Positions 42,745 through 51,875 of a stretch of 64,000 nt of DNA are shown here, in pieces. Below the pieces are notes generated by a model. The model searched no databases, had not been told where the DNA came from, and saw nothing but the letters and a program-made list of their open reading frames with translations. A program made the position numbers and the translations under genes. Origin of the DNA: Cyclobacteriaceae bacterium (GTDB lineage Bacteria; Bacteroidota; Bacteroidia; Cytophagales; Cyclobacteriaceae); the NCBI GenBank assembly GCA_019638395.1, contig JAHBTX010000003.1:372001-436000 (forward strand), read 5' to 3'. Position 1 is the stretch's first letter. Each line of letters opens with the position of its first letter.

Positions 42745-43742
42745 AGCGATTTTGTTTTTGGATGTTGTGTATGGTGCTGAGTTATCAGGTTCGATCTCAG
42801 GAGAGCGACTTTACGCAATATTACCTTAACCTGCCTTCGGTTAATCCGGGTTTTACAGGTATTAACGAATATATGGATGTGCGAAGTGGTGTTCGGGAAG
42901 GATGGAACAATTTTGGTATTAAAAATAATAACGGTTATTTCAGCGCGTACACGGCCCTGGGTAATGCAAATCGTTCGGGACGTAAAAACAACTCATTGCG
43001 CACGTCAAACCCAACCGTTTTTGATGCAATTCAGTCCGACAGTAAATTCAGAAGACGAATGGGCGTGGGTGGTGTGGTAATACAACGTACGGTTGGGCCC
43101 TATAAGGCTTTTGCTGTATCGGCTAATTTTGCTTACCACCTTCCGGTTTCAACCAGATTTAGCCTGGCACTTGGTACAAATGCAGGCTACCGAAACCAGC
43201 GGATTGATTTCAGTGGCCTTGAGGTACGCGATGAGGTAAACGATGATTTTTACAATCAATTGAAAACGGCAAATCAGGGTACGCAGAATACTCTGAATAT
43301 GGATTTTGGTGTGTTACTTTATTCAAAGCGATTTTATTTTGGTGCTTCCTCATCCAATTTAGTAGCCGAAAAATTGAGTGGTGAATTTTTGTTTGATATG
43401 AATGAAGGCACCCGTTACCGTGTGCAAACCGGAGCTTTTCTTCCACTAACAGACGAGTTAGCACTATCACCTGCCTGTATGGCCAGCTTTGCAGAAGGGT
43501 ATGGGTTAAAGTGGTCGGCAACAATGCGCATGCGCTATAAAGAGTTGTTGATTGTAGGTGCCGGGTTGGAACCCGACTCTAAAGTATCGGTGTTGTTGGG
43601 CCTAACAACCCAAACATTATCCATCGGTTACGCGTACGATATTTATACCAGTTCGCTGGTTAATTTTAATGCGAACACACACGAGATTGTGGTTGGCTTA
43701 ACATTGTTTAATAAGTATAGATTAACTCCCCGGTTCTGGTAA
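42741..43742 (+). CDS. PorP/SprF-type outer-membrane protein
   Basis: A 333-residue exported protein with a signal peptide (FCFWMLCMVLSYQVRSQ) and the PorP/SprF family pattern: DFTQYYLNLPSVNPGFTG at the N-terminus, then alternating beta strands of an outer-membrane barrel, GVGGVVIQRTVGPYKAFAVSANFAYH, and a C-terminal aromatic residue (Trp) typical of barrel proteins. In Flavobacterium, SprF sits right after sprB and is needed to export the SprB adhesin. Here the gene overlaps the giant adhesin gene by 4 bases (ATGA), so a dedicated outer-membrane partner for that adhesin is the likely role. The internal sequence does not settle whether to call it porP or sprF. Confidence 0.9.
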   Translation: MKRFCFWMLCMVLSYQVRSQESDFTQYYLNLPSVNPGFTGINEYMDVRSGVREGWNNFGIKNNNGYFSAYTALGNANRSGRKNNSLRTSNPTVFDAIQSDSKFRRRMGVGGVVIQRTVGPYKAFAVSANFAYHLPVSTRFSLALGTNAGYRNQRIDFSGLEVRDEVNDDFYNQLKTANQGTQNTLNMDFGVLLYSKRFYFGASSSNLVAEKLSGEFLFDMNEGTRYRVQTGAFLPLTDELALSPACMASFAEGYGLKWSATMRMRYKELLIVGAGLEPDSKVSVLLGLTTQTLSIGYAYDIYTSSLVNFNANTHEIVVGLTLFNKYRLTPRFW

Positions 43743-43744
43743 GC

Positions 43745-44947
43745 ATGCGTTTAATATTATTTTGTTATGTTTTGAGTTGTTGCAGAATAGCCTATGGTCA
43801 GGAATTAGTTTTTTCAACACCTGTTCCACTTGGCAGTGCCATTAACTCTAAGGATGAAGAACTGGCTCCCTTGCTTTCGCCCGATGGAAAAACGCTTTAT
43901 TTTATACGGGCATTCCATGACGGAAATACGGGTGGACGTTTTGCCGGTACTGATATTTGGGTGAGTACAAAAAACGTTTTAAATGAATGGACACCGGCCA
44001 CACGAATGAATAACTCGTGGAATAACAAACGCTCAAATGCTGTAATAGGATTTAGTGCCGATAACTCCGTAGCCTATTTGCTGAACGCCTATTCGAACAA
44101 GACCGGCATATCTTTCTCTAAGTTATACAACGGTGAATGGGGGCAGCCAGAACTTGTACCAATTCCAGGAATAAATCGCGATGACTTTGTTGGCTTTTAT
44201 GTTCATCCTGAGTTTGATATAATTTTGATTTCGATGAAAGGTAAAGATACCTTAGGCGAGGAGGATCTTTATATAAGCCTGAAAGATGATTCGGGTAGTT
44301 GGACCGAACCACGAAATCTGGGGCCGACTATAAATACCACCGGGTTTGAAATCTCACCCTTTCTAAGTGCGGATAAGAAACGACTTTATTTTTCCAGTAA
44401 TGGACATGGTGGCTATGGCGATGCCGATATATTTTATTGCGACCGGCTATTCGATTCGTGGGAAACCTGGAGTGTACCCCGGAATTTGGGTGAGGTTGTT
44501 AACTCTGAAAAGTTCGATGCTTTTTATTCAAGTTATGGAGATAGTTTAGGAATTTTCTGTACCAACGCCTATGGTTTGCCGGATATTCATGTAACCCGAA
44601 TTAAAACAATTAAGTTAATCCAGAAAGATGGCAAACAGCTTCTTACAGCCGAAGAAATAACATCAGTTTTTGGAAGTAAAATTTCTCCTGAAATTAAATT
44701 TGAACGAGGAGTAAATGTACTTACCTCACCTCAAAACGAATTGCTCTATTTTATCGCGAACAAACTCTTGTATCGGCCTGATGTTATTGTTCAGGTTCAG
44801 GTAAGCGGGAATGATGCAGAAGCAGAGGTAAGGGCTACTGCAATAAAGGATAAACTGAAAAACTTAGGGATAACGGAAAGTAGAATTGACCTTAGAATTT
44901 TAGAAACTGTGGATAGCAGTGTTGTAAGAATAGTGTTCTTCAAATAA
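43745..44947 (+). CDS. PD40 beta-propeller protein with degenerate OmpA-like C-terminus
   Basis: A 400-residue exported protein. A signal peptide (LILFCYVLSCCRIAYGQ) precedes PD40/WD40-like repeats: LAPLLSPDGKTLYFIR, SFSADNS-type GFSADNSVAYLLN, ISPFLSADKKRLYFSSNGHGG-type repeat and DADIFYCDRL (about 20-290). The last 100 residues resemble a worn OmpA domain (ISPEIKFERGVNVLTSP, IVQVQVSGNDAEAEVRATAIKDKLKNLGI), lacking the full peptidoglycan-binding NxxLSxxRA motif. It follows the PorP/SprF gene by 2 bases, making a three-gene adhesin-export operon. Related PD40/OmpA proteins occur beside such adhesins in other gliding bacteria. Confidence 0.82.
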   Translation: MRLILFCYVLSCCRIAYGQELVFSTPVPLGSAINSKDEELAPLLSPDGKTLYFIRAFHDGNTGGRFAGTDIWVSTKNVLNEWTPATRMNNSWNNKRSNAVIGFSADNSVAYLLNAYSNKTGISFSKLYNGEWGQPELVPIPGINRDDFVGFYVHPEFDIILISMKGKDTLGEEDLYISLKDDSGSWTEPRNLGPTINTTGFEISPFLSADKKRLYFSSNGHGGYGDADIFYCDRLFDSWETWSVPRNLGEVVNSEKFDAFYSSYGDSLGIFCTNAYGLPDIHVTRIKTIKLIQKDGKQLLTAEEITSVFGSKISPEIKFERGVNVLTSPQNELLYFIANKLLYRPDVIVQVQVSGNDAEAEVRATAIKDKLKNLGITESRIDLRILETVDSSVVRIVFFK

Positions 44948-44965
44948 ATAGATTAATATTTATTT
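44942..44965. terminator. A/T-only inverted repeat between convergent genes
   Basis: AAATAAATA and TATTTATTT are perfect complements separated by GATTAA and overlap both facing stop codons. The stem holds no G-C pair, so termination is uncertain. Confidence 0.3.
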
Positions 44966-45547
44966 AAACGTTTTAAAATATGATTCATGAGCCAACTGAA
45001 ACATTTCGGCATCACCTGATGAATCTCCATAAGCTATAATTTTATCAAATACCTGAAGGTCGAGTTCTTTCTTAATCCGATTCACCTTCTCTGCGCCATT
45101 ACAATTGGCACCATTTAGCTTACCTGTAAAGCTGCCTTCGTTAAATGCTAATCTTGTACTGATTACCTGAATTCCCTCCGGATTGGCCCATGGGGTAATC
45201 CAGTTTTGAGGCGAAGCAGATACAATTACCAACTTATCTCCGGCTTGTTGGTGTACTTGAATAGCCTGATAAGCATCCTTTCGGATAAGGTTAGGCAAAA
45301 TAGACCTGCAGAATTCATTGCATTTATTTTGAAATACAGCTTGATCAATGCCTTTAAAAAAATATGTTAAGAAGATCTCTTTTGTTACGTGTGAGTTGAA
45401 CGCTCCGACTTTATGAATTGCCAGTAGCGGAAACAATACAAGCATTCCCGTCAAAAACTTGAAATTACCTACAGCAAACCGGGTAAAAACAAACAGAGTG
45501 TCGCGGTTGGTAATTGTTCCATCAAAATCAAAGAGTACCAGTTTCAT
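44960..45547 (-). CDS. HAD-family phosphatase (HAD-IB, SerB-like)
   Basis: A 195-residue haloacid-dehalogenase-type phosphatase. The nucleophile motif is FDFDGTITNRDT (Asp7, Asp9), motif II is IVSASPQNWI, and motif IV is AYGDSSGDAEMF. The HAD-IB group includes phosphoserine phosphatase and phosphatases paired with UbiA-type phosphoribosyltransferases. In mycobacteria and other bacteria a phosphatase removes the 5-phosphate from decaprenyl-phosphoryl-5-phosphoribose made by such a UbiA enzyme. Here the UbiA gene is three genes upstream in the same operon, so this role is plausible. The gene start overlaps the membrane-protein gene by 20 bases. Confidence 0.85.
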   Translation of the reverse strand: MKLVLFDFDGTITNRDTLFVFTRFAVGNFKFLTGMLVLFPLLAIHKVGAFNSHVTKEIFLTYFFKGIDQAVFQNKCNEFCRSILPNLIRKDAYQAIQVHQQAGDKLVIVSASPQNWITPWANPEGIQVISTRLAFNEGSFTGKLNGANCNGAEKVNRIKKELDLQVFDKIIAYGDSSGDAEMFQLAHESYFKTFK

Positions 45548-46682
45548 TACCGTCTCGGCTTAGACTTAAGGTAAACTCATTTTCTATAAAATGTAAGACT
45601 GCAGGAAGAAACACAAGGAGTGTAGGTACCAGGAATAATCTGCTTTGATAAGCCACCACGGAGATAAGATGAACACCAAACCAAGCTGGCACAAGTGCAA
45701 TAAAGAATATTTGCAATGCTTTCGGAACCCGTCTAAATATTATTACAAACCAAATAGGTAAAAAACCAAACACTCCAAACATTTCATTATAGGTTTTAAC
45801 ACTTGCAGCGCTTACTAAATTTAATTTTAACATAGGTAAACCTGCGGGTACCCGCCATTCTGTTTGGGGCTGGTAACCATAATATGAGCGAATCGATACG
45901 AATACAATCAAAAATGCTATTACCGAAACAGCACTTATAGCTATTGTCTTTTTATTTTCTAACAGTGCCGAAATGGGCTTTTTCCAATGTAGCCAATTAA
46001 ATTCCGAAAAGAAATATAGAACAGGAATCAATAAGGATGTTTCGCGGTTAAATGCCCCTATAAACGTTACTAGTGCAATCCACCAGCCACTGTACTTTTT
46101 TACAATAACGAGCCCCGCGCACAGATACAGGATAACATCCATGTAGGAGTTAAAGGCAAGATCACTATCCATTACAGCGTTACCCATAAATAATGTAATA
46201 AGCATCAGGCCAAGAAGTACCAAGCTCTTTGATTTTACAAAATGGCTCAGGAATAAGAACGATAGCCAGAAGATAGTAAGGTGCTGTACAAAACGAAAGC
46301 CGATAAATACAATGGAGTACTTTATAAACTCTGAATTTTTTGATAGCTGGATAAGTTTTTGGATGTTTTCGTTTTTGTCTTCAGCCTTGCCTTGAAGTTC
46401 AATTTCTGATTTGCTTTCTGGTATTATCTTAAATACCGTGGCATCCAGTAATTGGAATGCGCCTTCAACCAGTAGCGGGCATAAAATTCTATATTGCCAG
46501 GGATTAAAGAACATCGACTTTCCGGCTTTGAAGTCCAGAAATCGCTCATATTGTTCTACTGCTAACCCCTTGTAATAGTTATTATAAATGGGGTAAGCTG
46601 CCATCCAACAAACAATAAGAACAACAAGTATTCTGCCACCAAGCTTATTTTTCAAGGGTAAGGGTAAAGTGTGGATAGACAT
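45528..46682 (-). CDS. Polytopic membrane protein, possibly GT-C glycosyltransferase
   Basis: A 384-residue inner-membrane protein with about ten hydrophobic segments. A long first periplasmic loop holds FFNPWQYRILCPLL and is rich in acidic residues. The segment FIGAFNRETSLLIPVLYF resembles the NRET pattern in GT-C-like membrane proteins that use lipid-phosphate sugars. No strict family assignment is possible. Its place between a UbiA-type gene and a HAD phosphatase makes it a candidate for using a lipid-linked pentose, which is inference. It overlaps the methyltransferase gene by 38 bases. The first methionine is kept as the start because it precedes the first membrane helix directly. Confidence 0.65.
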   Translation of the reverse strand: MSIHTLPLPLKNKLGGRILVVLIVCWMAAYPIYNNYYKGLAVEQYERFLDFKAGKSMFFNPWQYRILCPLLVEGAFQLLDATVFKIIPESKSEIELQGKAEDKNENIQKLIQLSKNSEFIKYSIVFIGFRFVQHLTIFWLSFLFLSHFVKSKSLVLLGLMLITLFMGNAVMDSDLAFNSYMDVILYLCAGLVIVKKYSGWWIALVTFIGAFNRETSLLIPVLYFFSEFNWLHWKKPISALLENKKTIAISAVSVIAFLIVFVSIRSYYGYQPQTEWRVPAGLPMLKLNLVSAASVKTYNEMFGVFGFLPIWFVIIFRRVPKALQIFFIALVPAWFGVHLISVVAYQSRLFLVPTLLVFLPAVLHFIENEFTLSLSRDGNETGTL

Positions 46683-47286
46683 AGATTAGTTTTTTTTGAA
46701 CTTCTAAAATACGGAAGCCTGTTTGGGTAACAAAAGACTTGAGATTTTCTAAACTCCACTCGTTACCAATCTCTTTAGCAAAGATGAGGTCATGGAGTTT
46801 GTTGAAATAAACAAGCCATGAACCAGCATCGATGTCTTTTATTATAAGACGAGTGCCAGGAGCCATAGCCTTGTAAATATTTACTATAAATTCAGGTTGA
46901 TTATGTTTAGGCACATGGTGCAGAACATCAATCAACAGAACTACTTCATAATCTGATAAGTTGGGAATTTGTTCACCATCATATACCTGAAAACTGAATT
47001 TGATTTTATGCTGGTAAGGATTAAGCAATGAGGAGGCGTTGTTTACTAAATTGTTATTAATTTCTACACCCCCTATTTTTTGAACTTTTGTAAACTCTGC
47101 CAACAGCAACGCAAATTGACCCGATCCGCAACCTATATCAAACACGGAAGTAGTATTTTGAAGTTGATTAATCAGATCATCGAATGGTGAGATAAGTGGT
47201 CTGAAATTTACTTTTAGCTGATCTACAAAACCGGTTGAAACATTTTTGGATTTTAGAAACCGAACTAACGCTGAGGTAGTAACCAT
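46645..47286 (-). CDS. Class I SAM-dependent methyltransferase
   Basis: A 213-residue methyltransferase with SAM motif I SVFDIGCGSGQFALLLAEF, GVEINNNLV after it, DYEVVLLIDVLHHVPKHNQPEF (the motif around Asp) and KAMAPGTRLIIKDIDAG. The acceptor cannot be deduced. It lies 1 base after ubiA and overlaps the membrane-protein gene by 38 bases, so it belongs to the four-gene operon. It may methylate a lipid-linked or sugar intermediate. Confidence 0.88.
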   Translation of the reverse strand: MVTTSALVRFLKSKNVSTGFVDQLKVNFRPLISPFDDLINQLQNTTSVFDIGCGSGQFALLLAEFTKVQKIGGVEINNNLVNNASSLLNPYQHKIKFSFQVYDGEQIPNLSDYEVVLLIDVLHHVPKHNQPEFIVNIYKAMAPGTRLIIKDIDAGSWLVYFNKLHDLIFAKEIGNEWSLENLKSFVTQTGFRILEVQKKLIYVYPHFTLTLEK

Positions 47287-47287
47287 T

Positions 47288-48151
47288 TTATTTCAAATAG
47301 ATGATAATGTAGAATGAAATGACCCAACCGATTAATGTGCCTATTATAAATTTATCCTGAAGCAGGATAGAGGTGGGGGAACCACTGTTCTGCTCTACAA
47401 ATGTTATCTGCAGGTAACGCATAATACCTGCAATAACAAAGAGTGCTGTTAGAAAGAGCCAGTCGGTATTAAATCTTTCAATTACTTCCGGTGATACTGT
47501 GTATAGCAGGTAGGCAACAATTATTACTCCCGAAAAAATGGATAGGCATGAGTTTATAAACTCAAGGTTATAGTGGCGTACGGATTTTCTTAATTCGCCA
47601 GTGGTGCTGCTAAGTACAATATCATCCCTGCGTTTGGCTAATGCCAGAAACAGCGAAAGCAGCATAACCATAATTGCCAGCCAATGTGATACAGCAACAT
47701 CTGAAACAACCCCCCCGGCATAGATTCTGATCAAAAAACCGCTTGCAACCATAAAAATATCTACAATGGAGAAATGTTTTAAGCCAAGTGAGTACGATGC
47801 GTTGATTACTAAGTACGCAAACAACAATACCTGAAAACTTGTATTAAGAAGGTACGCTAAACCAAATCCACATAAGAGTGAGGCACTGCCCAATATCCAA
47901 GCCGATGTTTTGCTGATTTTGCCTGATGCAATTGGCCGTAATTTTTTTTTGGGATGTAATTGATCTGCCTGAATGTCTGCTAAATCGTTAAAAACATAAA
48001 TTGAACTGGCTACCAGGCTGAAGGAAAGAAAAGTCAAAATCAGGTCGCTATAACGATTGAAATCGAAGATATGACCGGCAAAAAACAAGGGTACAAAAAC
48101 GAAGAAATTTTTTACCCAATGATGTACCCTGAAGAGTTTAATTAACAGCAT
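47288..48151 (-). CDS. UbiA-family prenyltransferase, decaprenyl-phosphate phosphoribosyltransferase-like
   Basis: A 287-residue membrane protein with about nine hydrophobic segments. The Asp-rich UbiA motif is YVFNDLADIQADQLHPKKK (Asn55, Asp56, Asp59, Asp63), followed by KLRPIASGKIS. These two strings are hallmark features of the branch that moves 5-phosphoribose from PRPP onto polyprenyl phosphate. In actinobacteria that product supplies arabinose to the cell wall. Here it heads an operon ending in a HAD phosphatase, the expected next step. Upstream is a 105-base divergent spacer to the exopolysaccharide locus, in which no exact TAnnTTTG box was found. Confidence 0.85.
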   Translation of the reverse strand: MLLIKLFRVHHWVKNFFVFVPLFFAGHIFDFNRYSDLILTFLSFSLVASSIYVFNDLADIQADQLHPKKKLRPIASGKISKTSAWILGSASLLCGFGLAYLLNTSFQVLLFAYLVINASYSLGLKHFSIVDIFMVASGFLIRIYAGGVVSDVAVSHWLAIMVMLLSLFLALAKRRDDIVLSSTTGELRKSVRHYNLEFINSCLSIFSGVIIVAYLLYTVSPEVIERFNTDWLFLTALFVIAGIMRYLQITFVEQNSGSPTSILLQDKFIIGTLIGWVISFYIIIYLK

Positions 48152-48256
48152 TTTAATAAAAATTCGAAGGTCGGAGTATTTTAGGGTATTGCCAAATTGC
48201 AGTTTGATAGGTTGTTTATTTTTTTGACCTTTGAAGGTTATTTACCCAGGTGTAGC

Positions 48257-50485
48257 ATGGATTTAAAACAGCTCTTCTTAGTTCTTTGGAAGAAGAAATG
48301 GATACTGATACTGGTACCCGTAATTGCAGTCTTTGCTGCTTTTTTTGTAAGACTGTTTGGCGATTGGAAATATAAGTCCACGGCTCAACTGGCAACTGGA
48401 TTAACTGTTTCTGATAAAATAGTTGAACGAGGAGAATACCTTAATCCGTACGAGATTCAGGTTACGTTTAATAATCTTACTGAAATAATCCGATCAAAAG
48501 CCGTGCTTGGACAAGTATCCTACAAATTGTTAAAGCATGATTTACTCGATACAGTCTATGCATTTAGAACTTATAACAGCGACAATAAAAAATCAGATTT
48601 TATAATAGATGTTGCAGAACAAAGGATAAATCTTTTAAACATTATACAGAATAAAATAGATAGTGTTGTCTTGCTAAATGCCAACCGAACAAACGAAAAA
48701 CTAGTGCAAAAAGTAATTGATGGTTTTGGTTATGATTATGAATCGCTTATTGAAAATCTGGCCGTTTATAGGGTAAATCAATCTGATTTTATGGAGGTGG
48801 CCTTTACTTCAGAAAATCCTGTACTATCGGCCTTTGTTGTAAATACTGTTTGCGAAGAATTTATAAAATACTATTCATTATCTAAATCAAGCAGAAGTAC
48901 GGTTTCAATTGCATCGTTGGAAGGAATTGTGAGGCAGCGAAAAGAATATCTGGATACGAAACTAGAAGAGCTTAAAAATTTTAAAGCTCGCAATGAGTTG
49001 TTTAATTCCGAGGCTGAAAGTGAGGCCAAATTAAGGCAGGTAAAAAATTACGAAGATCAAATTGCTACAGAACAACAAAAAATCAGAGGTCTTGAATTAA
49101 CACTTGCCAATTTAAACTTAAGAATTGAGGATGCAGAGCAAAACACCGGTCAGAAAAATTATGATCTTATTGTTAGCCTGCGCAGACGAATAGGGGAAAT
49201 GAATGATCGGTATATCAGAGGTGGGCAGTCCGATGCCAGTCTTTTAGATAGTTTAACATTATTCAGGGGCCAACTGGACGATGCAATGCGTAAAGTAAAT
49301 GAATCGTCAAAATTAACGAGCATAGAAATAAAAGAACTCAAGAATCGAAGAGATGAAGCGCGGGTGGATTTGGAAATCGCACGCGAAAATCTCGCATCGT
49401 TAAATAAAATTTACGGCTCCATACGATATGGTCTAAATGATTTTGCCAGCAAAGAATCGGTTGGAAAATCGTTAGAGAAAGAGGTTGAAGTTGCCCGACA
49501 GGAATTTCTAACAGCTCAAAACAGATTGAGCGATGCAAAAGAGCAGGTTGTTACAAATAATGTATCCATTACACAGGTAGTTGTTGCAGAGCCGGCCGAG
49601 AAGGCTGAATCGCGGAAGACACTAATTTTCATGATTCTAAGTGGAGCCGTTTCATTTTTTGTCTGTGCATTTGCCATAATAGGTTTGGAACTGATTGATA
49701 CCCGCATCAAGACTATTCAGCGATTCAGGCAATTGACAAGGTTGAAATTAGCGGGCACTTTGCCGCGTCTGCCCGATCCTGATATTGCCTGGGATGTAAG
49801 CTTAAAATCAAACGGTGCGCATCGGTTATCGATTAATGATGAAGTAAGAAAAATTCGTTTTGAAATAGACAGTTATCAAGCTAAAGTAATTCTTATAACA
49901 AGCACACAGGAAGCGCAGGGTAAATCATTTTTTATTATTGCACTGGCTTACTCTCTTAGTTTACTAAAAAAACGTGTTCTTATAATTGATACGAATTTTC
50001 GTAACAATAGTCTCTCGCGAATGCTAACAGCAAAACCTAATTTAGACCTGTTGTTAGATAATGTTATTAAGCACTCCAAACTAATCGGAACCACCAAAGG
50101 CAACGGGAAAGCTGAATCAGAGAATACAGAATCTCAGAATAGACCGTACGACCATGACTTGATTACACGCACTCAAAACGAATGGATTGATATAATTGGT
50201 AATAAAAAAAGCAGGTTGTCGCCATCTGAAATAATACCAGGAGGAGATTTCAGGGTGCTTCTTGGGTGGCTAAACAGTACATACGATTATATTTTGTTGG
50301 AGGGGCCAGCTATAAATGTATTTTCGGACACCAAAGAACTTATACAGTTTGTAGATTTAATTATTCCGGTTTTTTCAGCGGGTACATCAATAAACCAACC
50401 CGATACAGATTCTATTACCTATTTAAAGACACTAAAGGATCGGTTGGGGCCTGCGGTTCTTAATATGGTAGAAAAGACCCATTAA
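48257..50485 (+). CDS. Wzc-like polysaccharide co-polymerase with kinase-like domain
   Basis: A 742-residue inner-membrane protein. It has a Wzz-type layout: first membrane helix about 16-35, a periplasmic domain with long coiled coil (about 215-430), second helix about 455-480, then a cytoplasmic domain of the BY-kinase type. The domain's Walker A position is unusual (STQEAQGKSFF, about 549-559, without the usual second Gly), with an A' box LIIDTNFRNNSL (575-586) and Walker B YILLEGPA (676-683). There is no C-terminal Tyr cluster. It probably sets chain length and drives export of the exopolysaccharide made here. The ATG at 48257 is chosen over 48197, since the earlier start would put 20 odd residues before the first helix. 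Confidence 0.87.
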   Translation: MDLKQLFLVLWKKKWILILVPVIAVFAAFFVRLFGDWKYKSTAQLATGLTVSDKIVERGEYLNPYEIQVTFNNLTEIIRSKAVLGQVSYKLLKHDLLDTVYAFRTYNSDNKKSDFIIDVAEQRINLLNIIQNKIDSVVLLNANRTNEKLVQKVIDGFGYDYESLIENLAVYRVNQSDFMEVAFTSENPVLSAFVVNTVCEEFIKYYSLSKSSRSTVSIASLEGIVRQRKEYLDTKLEELKNFKARNELFNSEAESEAKLRQVKNYEDQIATEQQKIRGLELTLANLNLRIEDAEQNTGQKNYDLIVSLRRRIGEMNDRYIRGGQSDASLLDSLTLFRGQLDDAMRKVNESSKLTSIEIKELKNRRDEARVDLEIARENLASLNKIYGSIRYGLNDFASKESVGKSLEKEVEVARQEFLTAQNRLSDAKEQVVTNNVSITQVVVAEPAEKAESRKTLIFMILSGAVSFFVCAFAIIGLELIDTRIKTIQRFRQLTRLKLAGTLPRLPDPDIAWDVSLKSNGAHRLSINDEVRKIRFEIDSYQAKVILITSTQEAQGKSFFIIALAYSLSLLKKRVLIIDTNFRNNSLSRMLTAKPNLDLLLDNVIKHSKLIGTTKGNGKAESENTESQNRPYDHDLITRTQNEWIDIIGNKKSRLSPSEIIPGGDFRVLLGWLNSTYDYILLEGPAINVFSDTKELIQFVDLIIPVFSAGTSINQPDTDSITYLKTLKDRLGPAVLNMVEKTH

Positions 50486-50490
50486 TAGAA

Positions 50491-51873
50491 ATGCTATTCA
50501 GCTCTCCAGAGTTTATTTTTATTTTTCTCCCTGTTACACTATGTGTATATTTTATTGTTAGTAAACAATTAAGTTTTGTTTACGCTAAAATTTGGTTGCT
50601 ATTAGCCTCTCTTTTTTTTTATGCCTATTGGCACCCGGCAAACGTTTTAATTATAATAGTATCTGCGGTATTTAATTTCTACATAAGCCGCACGCTACTC
50701 AGTTCAAGGTCCAAATTTGTATTGGTAGCGGGCATTATTGCTAACCTGGGTGTGTTGGGTTATTATAAGTATGCCGATTTTTTTTTAGTAAACATCAACA
50801 CACTTATAGATAAGCCATTTTCTTTGTTACATGTTGCCCTTCCACTCGGCATTAGTTTTTTCACGTTTCAACAAATTGCGTTTCTGGTAGATACTTACAA
50901 TAAGAAAGTTCAGAACTTTTCATTTTCAGATTATTGTTTATTTGTAACGTTCTTTCCTCAACTTGTTGCAGGCCCTATCGTGCATCATTCCGAAATGATG
51001 CCTCAGTTCGCTAACCCGACTAATCAGGTTTTAAATCTAAATAATGTGGCTAAAGGACTTTTTGTGTTCAATATGGGCTTAGCAAAAAAGTTGATAGTAG
51101 CGGACTCCTTATCAGGCATTGTGGCCCAGGGTTATAAAAATGCCGAGGTGCTTTCAGTAGTGCAAGCGTGGATTACTTCTGTCTTTTATTCTATGCAACT
51201 TTATTTCGATTTTAGCGGATACTCTGATATGGCAATTGGTTTAGGATTATTATTTAACATACACATCCCTATCAACTTTAATTCGCCTTACAAAGCAGAA
51301 AACATCCAGGACTTTTGGCGCAGGTGGCACATTACGTTGAGCACTTTTTTACGCGACTATGTGTATATTCCCTTAGGCGGGAGTAAGGATGGCGAACAAA
51401 AGACTTATCGAAATTTGCTATTCACATTTTTAATTGGAGGCATTTGGCATGGTGCCGGCTGGACATTTATAATCTGGGGTGGTTTGCATGGAGTTGCCTT
51501 GGGTTTGCATCGGTTTTTTAGCAAGTTCAGATTTCAATTGCCTAAGTTTATTTCAATACTAATTACATTTTTATTTGTAAATGTTACATGGGTATTTTTT
51601 CGTGCTGATGGTTGGCAAACAGCAACCAATCTTTTATCAGCAATGGCTGGGCTTAACTTTAGTAACACTTCATTTGTATTGATAAATGACTTCTACAGCC
51701 TGCCGGTATGGATAGCTGCGGTTATTTTACTATTTGGTAGAAACACAAATCAGATTGCTTCAGGTTTTAATTTTAGTATTAATTATGGCTGGAGGCTAAT
51801 GATACTGATCATTTTAAACTTATTGTATTTAAATTCAACCATAAGCCAGGAGTTTTTATACTTTGATTTCTAA
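50491..51873 (+). CDS. MBOAT-family O-acyltransferase (AlgI-like)
   Basis: A 460-residue polytopic membrane protein of the MBOAT family. Characteristic features are ASLFFYAYWHPANVLI near the N-terminus, PLGISFFTFQQIAFLVDTY, FFPQLVAGPIVH, NIQDFWRRWHITLSTFLRDYVYIPLGG, and the catalytic His in GGIWHGAGWTFIIWGGLHG. AlgI-type proteins transfer acyl groups across the membrane to extracellular polysaccharides. The gene lies 5 bases after the Wzc-like gene and 2 bases before an SGNH-like gene, the usual two-part acetylation arrangement. The acceptor is presumably the polysaccharide of this locus. Confidence 0.93.
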   Translation: MLFSSPEFIFIFLPVTLCVYFIVSKQLSFVYAKIWLLLASLFFYAYWHPANVLIIIVSAVFNFYISRTLLSSRSKFVLVAGIIANLGVLGYYKYADFFLVNINTLIDKPFSLLHVALPLGISFFTFQQIAFLVDTYNKKVQNFSFSDYCLFVTFFPQLVAGPIVHHSEMMPQFANPTNQVLNLNNVAKGLFVFNMGLAKKLIVADSLSGIVAQGYKNAEVLSVVQAWITSVFYSMQLYFDFSGYSDMAIGLGLLFNIHIPINFNSPYKAENIQDFWRRWHITLSTFLRDYVYIPLGGSKDGEQKTYRNLLFTFLIGGIWHGAGWTFIIWGGLHGVALGLHRFFSKFRFQLPKFISILITFLFVNVTWVFFRADGWQTATNLLSAMAGLNFSNTSFVLINDFYSLPVWIAAVILLFGRNTNQIASGFNFSINYGWRLMILIILNLLYLNSTISQEFLYFDF

Positions 51874-51875
51874 CT

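Noticed and set aside
48197-48256. Earlier start for the Wzc-like protein
   Set aside because: The extra 20 residues are hydrophobic/aromatic and atypical; the ATG at 48257 gives the normal Wzz-type N-terminus.
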